This document shows positions 9,026 to 18,434 of a stretch of 64,000 nt of DNA, piece by piece. Location: the NCBI GenBank assembly GCA_977006965.1, contig OZ345359.1, forward strand, positions 1,178,001 through 1,242,000. The letters run 5' to 3'. The notes below the pieces were generated by a model. It saw only the letters and a list, made by a program, of their open reading frames with translations, searched no databases and was not told where the DNA came from. This stretch comes from Phymatolithon calcareum (Eukaryota > Rhodophyta > Florideophyceae > Hapalidiales). The position numbers and the translations under genes were made by a program. The first letter of the stretch is position 1, and each line of letters starts with the position of its first letter.

Positions 9026-11200
9026 TTACTCTACTGTAGGCTTTACTGTTCCTAGCGAGGTACCGTATTGAGTGGTTTTCTCTGCGCACAACTGAAGGAA
9101 AGTGGAGCATTTGTCCAATTTCAACAAACTTTGCTTCCCATCTGTACAAAATTCCTTAAACGACGGCAAAATCACGTCGCTTTGCAAATATGCAAATGTC
9201 CCAAGCCCGTGACTTGTACCGCTCATTCCACAACTTGCGGCCAGGTGCGCCTGCCATGCTAAACCGGCTCCGCTTTCAAAAGTTGAGCTGATAATCACTG
9301 TGGTGTGTCTGGCAGTCGCAGCAGCTGCCAATCGAAATATTTGGGATACACTGTGGAACATAGTTGGCTTCACAACAATAGCCGCGCATGACTTTGACTC
9401 CATCATCATTGTAAGCTGCACATCAGAAAAGTCCAGGAGGGACTCATCGAGCGCAATGTTGACTCCCTCCATCATTTCGCCGTGTAAAACTGCATTTAGT
9501 AACAGTTTAGACGTGCGCAGCGGTTCTTCTATCAGCTCAATGTTGACCCAGTTATCAGCGACCTTGTCTCGGAATACCCTCCATTGATCCAGATCCCATG
9601 CCCGGTTTGCGTCTAGGCGAATTGTTTTTCCGCAACGCCTTGCGGCTGCAACGGCAGCTTTCACAAACCTGACATCGTCAACTACATCCTCCGCTGCCCC
9701 TACTTTCAGTTTCAGAACCCTGAAGGGGGACGTAGCAATGTATTCATCAACGCCTTCTTCTGGAGGAGAGGCATCTGCAGGACAAGATAACGCCCTTGGC
9801 AGCACACCGTTAATGCAAACGTGTTGTTCATGTTCGCTGTCATCCCCGAATACGTCTTTCGCTTTCTTTTGCCGCTCGTCAGCACAAGGCTCAGAATTCA
9901 ATAGTCGATCGCACAGTGTCGCTAGATATGACACCAAGCTCTGACCAACCGATGCGGAAAGTGCCTGGATGATTGCAGCTTCTATTGCACATGAAACCAT
10001 CGCTGTCCTCCTCGTCAGCGCATGTTTCAGGTCAGATAAGGTAAAACATAAGGGACAAAAGGAAATTCCCTGGAGATTTTTTGTCGCCTCTGTGACTTCA
10101 TTTTCGGCCTCTTTCAGAGTGCAAGAATGCCAACCTGGGAGTGGTGCGACATCCCCCACTCCGGTAAACCCACCTGTGAGCGTAAGCGCGGCAAGAACTC
10201 CTTCACGACATGTGATTTTTTGGCCACCTACAATCATGCCCCTCGTGAGTTCCAATCGGTAAGGCAAGGATTTCACGGACCAGATTCTCAAGCGGAGGTG
10301 GCACCGACAAGATTGCAGAAGAAATCCAAATATTGATGATAAGACTGCTGGCAAATTTTCAGCCATTACATTGTGCCCACAACTAGTTACTTCCGAGCAC
10401 ACAGCAGTCGGAAAAATAAGACCGTATCTTGATGCCATTTCTTTGTACTTTGAGTCACGACCTCCGTACAAATACAAGACAGGGAGACTGACACGCTGAT
10501 TAAACTCTCTCATCTTTGAAGTCCCCATACGGTCTGCAGCCTCTGACCATGCCCGAAGTTGATTTTGTCCGAAATGGGCCAGTCGACGTTCAATCATCGC
10601 ATCGAAGTCCGGGTGGGTCTTCAGATTGCTCCACATGGCCTTGCAGTACCATTCTGTGCGCAGCCAGTATTCAAATTCAGTCCTAGTTTTCACGCTAGAT
10701 ATTCCGGCAGCGGTCAGTGCTTCCCTCTCCCTCATCTGCTTTCTCGCACTACTGTGCGATGACGGTAGAGAAGAACTGATGAAAATTGCGCCTTGCAGAG
10801 CATGAGAGTTTGAATTCATTACGTCCCAGTCCCGCACCATTTCAAGAGCTAATCGACCTCCCATGGAATAACCGCAAAGTATAATGTTGGTCGCTTTGGG
10901 AAGGAGGAGATTGAGTGCATGGAATACTTTGCTCGCTCCATCACTTGGAGATTCAGCAGAAACGCTTACTGACTTTCCATGGTACGGCAAGTCTGGGACG
11001 TAGACTTGCAAGCCGACATTTGACAGTTCAATTGCGGTTTCCGCCAGATCGTCACTGCCACCAATCCAGCCGTGCAAAAGTAGTACTACGCATGGGGTAG
11101 GGCTTGCCGGGCACACATGAGGTTGCGTTGGAGGTTGAAATACCTGAAAATGAATACCATGCACTGCCGCAGGCACAATGGTTCGCGACTCTGTGGTCAT
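9026..11200 (-). CDS. MenH-MenC fusion: SHCHC synthase-like hydrolase + o-succinylbenzoate synthase
   Basis: A 724-aa bifunctional enzyme of phylloquinone/menaquinone synthesis. Residues about 15-300 are an alpha/beta hydrolase of MenH type (LLLHGWIGGSDDL, DLPYHGKS, nucleophile elbow GYSMGGR, a late GH at GHNV), which eliminates pyruvate from SEPHCHC. Residues about 305-700 are an enolase-superfamily MenC: lid region with GGFTGVGDVAPLPG, KLKVGA (catalytic Lys), LDANRAWD, IEEPL and ALDESL as metal ligands, and IVVKPT (second Lys). In plant PHYLLO the order is MenF-MenD-MenC-MenH; here MenH precedes MenC and MenF/MenD are absent. I see no clear plastid transit peptide at this ATG, so a missed upstream exon is possible. 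It converges on the DEP/DUF547 gene with a 200-bp gap. Confidence 0.9.
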   Translation of the reverse strand: MTTESRTIVPAAVHGIHFQVFQPPTQPHVCPASPTPCVVLLLHGWIGGSDDLAETAIELSNVGLQVYVPDLPYHGKSVSVSAESPSDGASKVFHALNLLLPKATNIILCGYSMGGRLALEMVRDWDVMNSNSHALQGAIFISSSLPSSHSSARKQMREREALTAAGISSVKTRTEFEYWLRTEWYCKAMWSNLKTHPDFDAMIERRLAHFGQNQLRAWSEAADRMGTSKMREFNQRVSLPVLYLYGGRDSKYKEMASRYGLIFPTAVCSEVTSCGHNVMAENLPAVLSSIFGFLLQSCRCHLRLRIWSVKSLPYRLELTRGMIVGGQKITCREGVLAALTLTGGFTGVGDVAPLPGWHSCTLKEAENEVTEATKNLQGISFCPLCFTLSDLKHALTRRTAMVSCAIEAAIIQALSASVGQSLVSYLATLCDRLLNSEPCADERQKKAKDVFGDDSEHEQHVCINGVLPRALSCPADASPPEEGVDEYIATSPFRVLKLKVGAAEDVVDDVRFVKAAVAAARRCGKTIRLDANRAWDLDQWRVFRDKVADNWVNIELIEEPLRTSKLLLNAVLHGEMMEGVNIALDESLLDFSDVQLTMMMESKSCAAIVVKPTMFHSVSQIFRLAAAATARHTTVIISSTFESGAGLAWQAHLAASCGMSGTSHGLGTFAYLQSDVILPSFKEFCTDGKQSLLKLDKCSTFLQLCAEKTTQYGTSLGTVKPTVE

Positions 11201-12111
11201 TTCCTATGCACACCTGCTACTTTAAAGCGGAACGCCAACGAGATCTGACCGGATTCTACTTGGCGAAATGCCGCGGGTTTCGTGCTGTATGATATGAGAA
11301 TAACATCTGAGCACACGATCTGAGATCCGATTACACTGCATTGTGCTTCATTGAGGATCAAGAAGAATCACAATTTGATAAATCAGTTACACGCATCAGC
11401 GTGATGACCAGTTGATGTTGACCGAGAAAATCCCTCTACAGTACGCGATAGATGCCTGCTGTAGAATTAGCAGTTTTTATCAACAAATATTGGCAACTCT
11501 ACAATGCCTGGCGTCAGAGCACGAGAATGGCGATAGAGCTTCAGGCATGAATCGTTATCGGGCAGGTGAGGCGATGTTTGACATCGCTTGACGTATCAGA
11601 GTGGAAATAAGGAGAATGTCCATTTCTACTGAGCTGCAAGCCACATATAACTCACTTTGCTTTCTCGGTTCAAGTCCTTTCGACGTCCTTCGCTTATGGG
11701 AAAATGATTCTTAGGGAAAAGTCGTTGAAAGCTTCCAGCAGTAAGAGATATCTAAGTCTTCCTTGCAGAAAAGTAGGTAGAAAGCCATGACTAAATATGG
11801 GTCCACGTATGCAGTCCAAGGTATGGAAAGGAGGCAGCTCGACGCTCGCATGATCTAATTTAATGTATGCATTCTGCGAGAGGATAAGGAATTTTCATTC
11901 TCTATGCTCAGACCGCTTATATTCAACACTGTGCTTTCGAATGACGCCGGCATTCTTCACAATAAAAAGCGCTTTACAAAATCGACATACATTGCTAGTG
12001 TCACTTGAGAGACGAGATAATCCACTGCATCAACCCTACAAAGCCCCCAAAGAGAAAAAAGTCAGCCAGAAATCGATCCAAATGTCAGGTCACCTAATAC
12101 GGCGAATACAT
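11201..12111. other. Spacer without recognisable gene
   Basis: Lies between the start of the MenH-MenC gene and the end of the hAT-derived gene, both on the minus strand. Frames are short and unlike any family I know. Holds the presumed MenH-MenC promoter. No tRNA or clear repeat seen. Confidence 0.6.
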
Positions 12112-14394
12112 TCAGACATCAAGCTTGGAATTAAGACGTAAGAAGAGCATGTTGCCCCGGTCTTGAGGCTCGAACTGCGCATTGGGCAACAGATTTCCAC
12201 TGCTATTGATCCTCGAAGCACATGCAGGAACACATAGATACTTGGCGGCAACCGCGGTAAGATCTGGCCAACGAGCAGCATTTCGCTGCCAATATTTCAC
12301 AACGTCCTCCGAGAACGAGAAAGCCGGTTCCGCAAGATACGCACTAACCGATGTCGAACTGTCCAATCTATCTTGCACGACTTCGTCCATAAACTGACCA
12401 AGCACGCTTCCTTCAGATCTCTTCGGAGCCCCAGAAGCGCCAAAACCAGTTTGTCCGGTAGAGTCGGGATCATTTTCACGTGCCCGTTCTAATTGGCGAC
12501 ATGAGCTGAGCACAACAGATTCCGCGAAACGCCCAGTCTCATCGGAGGAGAAACTACGTGCCTTGAATCGCGGATCCAACAGCGTTGCACATGCGTACAT
12601 TTCCTGCGTTTCCAAGTCTCTTTGCGTCCTACTCATGACAGCGAGCAGCCGCTTCGTGATTTCACTAAACTCTCCGGTCGAGTTTTTCAAGTTGCTTTCC
12701 AACGCACGACACACGCTCCGCAGCACCGGAATTGCCACAGACACAGGAGACGAGGCATTTGGATCAGGATTCGAGCCGTCCTGTGGTTTCGGACCAGACG
12801 TGAGGAGCCCACAAGCTTCTTCAAAAACACGAAGCGTATCACGTAGCTCGGTCACAGCAGTCTGATCAATATTGTCCATTGATCGTCCAGTGCTCATGTT
12901 GCCAAACCGCTTTAGGAAATTATCCAACATATCCTTCGCCTTCACCAGCTTGGAATGTGAGTCATCAGTCGAAGGATCGACGTCTTTACGAGAGACACCA
13001 AGGATGCTCCCATCATTGTCAAACGACTGATTCGTTGTACCCATTTCCTCAAACGTTCGCTTCCCTTTCTTCTCCTTCTTAACGCTTCTCCTTGGTGAGT
13101 TCGGGCGAAGGGCGAACCGAACCGGCATCATGATTGAGTTCTCAATCCACGGATTGCTCAACACTTCCACATCCACGATATTCTCCACAAAGCTGGCAAG
13201 GCACGGAACAACCGGGATAGTACGCGAGCTCCCTAAACCAGGCACAGAGTCGCTAGCCATCGCTTCAGGTCCGCCTCCATTGTGCTCGTGCGGCCCTCGT
13301 GCACCTGCATCCAAGAATTCCTGCACGGGATGGCGATGAAAAATAGGTTCACTCTCCGGTTGATGTTGTTGCTGCTGCTCCTCCCTGGGCGCGGAAAACG
13401 TCAGAACCTCAAACTGGCCCGAATGCTCAGGAATTACAACAGACTGCAGTCTTTCAAGAATGCCGTACTTGGCAATCAGGGTCGAAATACGTCCTTTCAA
13501 CATGGGCGACAGACGATCAACATTCCAAGGCACAGAACCGAAGCCAGAGGGAACGCGATCACGAGGGAGTAAAAGCCCGGTGTCACGTTCGCCTTCCTGG
13601 AACACAGCCAGGACATGGGTGGAGCGCTCGAAGCGGGCGGACAGAGCGTTGCACCACACAATACGCACTCCGTTGACAACGTCACCAACAACAATGCTAA
13701 CGGCGGATGACACGATAGCCGTCTTTAGCGCTGTCTGGGTCGCCGCGACGGCGCGCGGCACGCCGCTAGCACGCATGTTGTTTATGTTGGGAAGCTGGCC
13801 ATGGACGCCCCATGCGGCGGCAAGGCGACGAAGCGCGGGTCCGGAAACGGCATTCAACGGCAAGCCAGCCTCAGCGATGAAGCGAGCGAGCGGAATGACG
13901 GCAGAGGAAGCACTTGTGACAGGGCTTTTACCCGCGTAAGAGGAACTTTGCGGAGCAAAAGTGGAGCCACCGCCAACGGCGGGAGCGGACTTGCGCTTAC
14001 GTGGGAATGAGGCGAGGGGGGCAAGGTTAAGCTCCGGGTGACGGATTCGGAGATGCTGGTGAAGGTTGGTGGTATTGCGGGCGTTGCGGCCACGGTTGAT
14101 AGCATGAGAGCAGTGATTGCAGATCGCGGTGTTGCGGTCGGCCTCGACCTCTTCGAAATGCTGCCATACAGTCGAGCGCTTCTGGCGGCCACGCTTGGCG
14201 GTCTTAGGCGGTGAATCCACCGGCGCAGGAGGGGCAATTGGGGATGGCTGGAGCGCGGACACTGCGTTGATGGCCGAGTCCATTGCGTTGCTATTGATGC
14301 GATGCGAAAGATCTTGCTCGATCGAACTGCGATCAAGGGCTTTGTGCGTTCGATGCCGCCCGTGTGGCCCTGCGCTCCGGGTTTGCATACACAT
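12112..14394 (-). CDS. BED zinc-finger, hAT-transposase-derived protein
   Basis: About 760 aa, uninterrupted. The first in-frame ATG is at 14394; 14283 is an alternative. A BED finger lies near residues 70-125 (TVWQHFEEVEADRNTAICNH, spaced Cys/His ending HLRIRHPEL). The C-terminal part resembles the hAT transposase domain and dimerisation region: ACATLLDPRFKARSFSS, then SVSAYLAEPAFSFSEDVVKY and YWQRNAARWPDLTAVAAKYL, NMLFLRLNSKL. The segment where the first catalytic Asp of the RNase-H fold should be (SSAVSIVVGDVVNGV) is not the usual pattern, and I found no terminal inverted repeats. It therefore looks like a single-copy domesticated (ZBED-like) DNA-binding protein rather than an active element. 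Its intact frame implies selection. Confidence 0.8.
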   Translation of the reverse strand: MCMQTRSAGPHGRHRTHKALDRSSIEQDLSHRINSNAMDSAINAVSALQPSPIAPPAPVDSPPKTAKRGRQKRSTVWQHFEEVEADRNTAICNHCSHAINRGRNARNTTNLHQHLRIRHPELNLAPLASFPRKRKSAPAVGGGSTFAPQSSSYAGKSPVTSASSAVIPLARFIAEAGLPLNAVSGPALRRLAAAWGVHGQLPNINNMRASGVPRAVAATQTALKTAIVSSAVSIVVGDVVNGVRIVWCNALSARFERSTHVLAVFQEGERDTGLLLPRDRVPSGFGSVPWNVDRLSPMLKGRISTLIAKYGILERLQSVVIPEHSGQFEVLTFSAPREEQQQQHQPESEPIFHRHPVQEFLDAGARGPHEHNGGGPEAMASDSVPGLGSSRTIPVVPCLASFVENIVDVEVLSNPWIENSIMMPVRFALRPNSPRRSVKKEKKGKRTFEEMGTTNQSFDNDGSILGVSRKDVDPSTDDSHSKLVKAKDMLDNFLKRFGNMSTGRSMDNIDQTAVTELRDTLRVFEEACGLLTSGPKPQDGSNPDPNASSPVSVAIPVLRSVCRALESNLKNSTGEFSEITKRLLAVMSRTQRDLETQEMYACATLLDPRFKARSFSSDETGRFAESVVLSSCRQLERARENDPDSTGQTGFGASGAPKRSEGSVLGQFMDEVVQDRLDSSTSVSAYLAEPAFSFSEDVVKYWQRNAARWPDLTAVAAKYLCVPACASRINSSGNLLPNAQFEPQDRGNMLFLRLNSKLDV

Positions 14395-16106
14395 CAAGGC
14401 GGGCAAACCAGGTTATTGATTGGGAAATCGATGTGCCACAATGACAAATTATCGAAACCTTAAACTGCAAAATTTTCGAAAAAACCAGTTTTCGTCATAA
14501 TGGTCAAATCTGATCCAAATATTTTGACTGCCTTGCCTATTTTTGCGAGTTATTGTAGACTATCTAATTTTGTGAAAATAATTCACCTCTTTTTCGGCAC
14601 TAAATTTTTTGATAGCTCTATCATTATGATACAATTTCTATTGATTTTTGGGGAAGAAATCGAGCTTATCAGAAAAGACCGAAATATTTGATTAGTTGAT
14701 TCATTTTTCAAAATTCGTGTAAATCAGCGTACGCATCTCGATTCAAACTGATATGAATCGCCCAACATCTCCCGCACTCGTGCAGTACTGTACCGTACGG
14801 TAGTATGCGCAATGTTATTTCGCTGTCATAAATTCCGTTGACCACAGTGCAATTCCCAGCGCATGACAACATTACGAATGCCTTACCTCCTGGAAATGCA
14901 TCTCCAAGAAAGAAGTTTTGTTCTTGAATAGAGAGAACTGATTTCCACGACTCGGCTTTATGGTTTTTGTCTCACTTGCGAATCTCACAAGAATGCAAAC
15001 AAGGGTGAGTACTCTGCTGATGACAGCAATGATCCACAATAATATTGTTGTAGACACTCTCCCATTGCAGTGGAGCAGTATTCGGAGACTCTCGCAAAAC
15101 CTCATGGCTTATGGTCTCCTAGCAGTACACAGCACGTTAACAAGTTTCCCACTCTTCTTCTACAGGAGACACAGTACTATCTTTAGGTCCCCCGTACAGC
15201 GGGTACTGAGATCAATGAAGAAATGATAAGGCATAGCCGGTTCCAAAATTATATTTCTGAGACTGGTTCTACAACCGACTGGACTGGGCACAGGGAAGGC
15301 CAACACTATCGGTGCTTAGGATACAAAGCAAATTTATTTGCTTTCTCAAAATCGTGCTGTTATTTCTATTTTTGATCGAGAAGCACCAGTCCACGACGAA
15401 CCATGCACTCCTTAAAACACACGTGCCACTTTATTGGCGCTATTGAAGAGGGGAAAACTGGCTAGTGCCCCTCAAAAGCAGCAACATCTTACTTTGATCA
15501 GGGAATATGTGCCGCCAACTTTTCACATGGAGCACTGAAGTGGAACAATCGGATGGCGTTTTCCAGATTTCCAACCATGGACCGACTTGACCTGACCTCG
15601 CAAATTCATTTCCAGGCGCCGTGTCTACTCTAGCGTCGATCAGGAGCTCAATTTCTCCGCTGCCTCTCACCATTTCCAACCAGTAATTGGCCCTGAGTTG
15701 AACACAATTTTTCGCTCGATTCGTCGATTGACACATAGAGGGAAATCCATTCTCGGCAATCAGGGCATAAGCTGTACCGACTTTTTCCACCATTTATCCA
15801 ACGGTCTTGGAGTCGAGATCCAAGCATTCTGTATGCATTCTGGACGTCCTACTGTATCGTGGAACCATTACGCTTGCTACGAGTGGAATCGAATTGTATT
15901 TTGAACAATAGGCAGATAAGGAGTGCTTTCCAAATCAGGTAGCATAAATAACTCCCTGCCGTAATCTAAGTAGAAGATAGTTAGCTATAAAGCATTGCTT
16001 TGTGACCATCTTTGGGGACGTCAGATTCATCATCGTCATCTGGACGTCCTTGTGGAGCTGGGGTTGATAAAGTGGCGACCTTAGACAGAACCTGTGTGAC
16101 ATTTTT

Positions 16107-16190
16107 CATTTATTTATTGTGCCTTTTCCCCTAATGGGGCTAGCAGCGATTCGAGGGCCTAAGTTTCTTCCATTCGTTGCATCGGGAGGA
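16107..16190 (-). mobile_element. LINE family A, 3' terminal fragment
   Basis: Reading the minus strand, it ends a coding tail of the type NGRNLGPR, followed by the family 3' terminal sequence (GCTGCTAGCCCC, then AGGGGAAAAGGC) and an ATAAATAAATG-type simple tail. The same terminus recurs at 18320-18434 (+), 24938-25335 (-), 40858-40965 (-) and 52236-52280 (+), which defines it as a dispersed family with a short-repeat tail. Confidence 0.75.
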
Positions 16191-16654
16191 GTGCAATTGC
16201 AACGCCAAACCCTGCAGCTTTGGATATTGAAAAACGAATCTTTGGTTCGTTCGTGAAAGCGTGGGACAAGTGCATGGGGTTCAGAAAATGCATCGATGTT
16301 GTCGCTACGCAACACAGGATACGCAATCATTCTTGATATGACCGTGATTCTATCTATCACGATATCTGACTTTTAAGGCGTTGTGACCGAGAAAAAGCTT
16401 AGAATAAAGATGAGTTTCAGAAAGCTCCGTTCGAAAGAATCGGAGGAAATAGGGAGACAGATTCAATGGTTTGAATACAAGTTTTGGATTTCAGTGTCGG
16501 AGAATATAGGGGGAGTGATCGAAATACTGATCGAGCGTTCATTCTGCAAAAATGTAGAGAAGCAAAACGATGCAGCACTGACGTTCTCGAGGAGTGCTTG
16601 ATATGCATGCATTGTTCTGCCGTGGACCTTTCAATAGTGTTGCATGGGGATATT

Positions 16655-17250
16655 TGATGATTTTATTTTGAGAGCTCCCAAAGCCTCACCTTGGAGCAAC
16701 GGGGCAGCTCTTGCGATATTCTCGAAGCTAAAGTCTTCTGGATACTCAAAACATTCTTGATTTGTAATTATCTCCCAAAAAGAGCTCCTGTGAGTCTCTT
16801 GCACTCAAACTCAATTTCTGTACTCATCTTCGACGACGCCAGAGTACGTTATACGGCGATTAGTTCGATCACTGCGGTAATCACAAAGTAGGCACCCAAT
16901 ACTGATTTTCTCCAAAGGGGTGCTCAGTTAAATGTCAACATTAGGCACCTTAATCGTGTCGTTCTTTCTCTTATGTAAAGGATCCCTGGTAGCTTGCCTT
17001 CATTTGGAATCTTCAGTGATCTGCCTTCTTCTTCCTTTTCCCATATAGTGTTGAATGTTGTGTAGGAGTCCGGCGTGTCTGATGACTGGGGCCTTAGATG
17101 AGTACATCTTGAACTCGTTACAATATTCCTCTGATCGACGGCTTCTGGAAAAGTGACAACCTTCGGCGATGTAGTCAGTGCATGCAGTGTCGCAAAACTT
17201 GATCGAATACATCAAAGAGTTTATTAAGTAAACTTTCTCACAACTCATTT
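16655..17250 (-). mobile_element. LINE fragment homologous to 37040-37660
   Basis: Base-level similarity to the element at 37040 onward: shared AGCTCCCAAAGCCTCA, GGGCAGCT, GATTTTCTCCA and CCTGGTAG blocks in the same order. The coding sense is the minus strand by comparison with the better preserved copy. Frames are broken. Read as a decayed non-LTR retrotransposon piece. Confidence 0.65.
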
Positions 17251-18319
17251 TAATCGCTTTATCGTGGCTGAAAAGCTAATTTAGGACAACATAAAGTCAT
17301 CTCTAGTAGTAGACACTGATATGTGCGCTTCAGACTTAGTCCCGCATCTTACCCATGACCCAGTTTTGCCACTGAGACCCGTCCCTCGTCATTCGCTCTG
17401 TCCGGTTCAACCTCAGCTCAAGCCAACACAGCATTCTGGTTCAACTGCAACTCATCACACCAAGTCGAGTGCTTTCAGAAGAGCATTTTCAGTCAACTAT
17501 GCTTACATGTTTTGCGATCGCCTCCACCGCGAAACGGTGACGGCTGATTTGGTGAGTGGGTTCACAGACGCACACTTCGGGACAGTCCTTAGGCTTTGAA
17601 CATAGGTGAGTGTCGATCCTAATGAAGACGTACGAAATGCTTTTGCGCACCGTGATCACTTGAACGTGTTACGCTGGTGATGCTCTCACTGTGTTGGTTG
17701 CGTTGGGATCCCTACTCTGATGTTTTTGATCTTCTTTTCCAACTCTATGGTTTTACCTCACGACTGTCGGCCGACAATATTTCGCATCTTGATGATACTC
17801 TCCTTGAATACCTGTTGTATCGCATGCGTGCAAGATGGCGCAGTCCGACATTTTTTTCCCTTTCTACATCTGCTTCAGCTCGAAATACACGTTTCGGGAG
17901 TTTGCTGAATGCAAAGATCGCGAAAATGATAAGCTGAATGGCTTCCTGTAATCACTGGGAGTGAAAAGATAAGGGTTGGGTTTATCTTGAAAAGGGGTGA
18001 TCTCTCTGTGATGCGATGCCTCAGTATAAGATGCGATGAGGATCGCCGCTTAAATAGGGCAGGGGCGAGCAATTGCACACCCTGCAAAAAGGGGGGCACT
18101 AACCGACGCTAGACTAATATTACGTTGAGTGCTAGTCAGCGTCTGCGATAAATCCGTTGGTTCCTCTTGGAAGAGTCGTTCACGATACTGTGTTGTCAGT
18201 GTCGGTGGATAGATCACAAGGAGCCGTTATAGAGCTCCTAGGTCGATGGTGATAATGTCGTTCATGACACCCCTGCAACATTGCGTGTCTACATTCCTAA
18301 TCAATCTTTGGTGACGTAC

Positions 18320-18434
18320 CTGTACTCGACGTGAAAGCCGCAGTCAAACTCGCTAACGATAAGATAGCATGGAAGAAACTTAGGCCCTCGAATCGCTGCT
18401 AGCCCCACTAGGGGAAATGGCAAAATGAATGAAT
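18320..18434 (+). mobile_element. LINE family A, 3' terminal fragment
   Basis: The plus strand encodes DVKAAVKLANDKIAWKKL and a few more residues ending at the family stop, then the terminal sequence GCTGCTAGCCCCACTAGGGG and an AATGAATGAATG tail. The same C-terminus (LDVKAAVKLAND) is encoded on the minus strand at 24960-25060. Confidence 0.75.

Noticed and set aside
15440-15793. Minus-strand frame with GEIELLIDARVDTAPGNEF, like the end of a SET domain
   Set aside because: The NHSC-like motif is absent and the frame is short; at most a relic.
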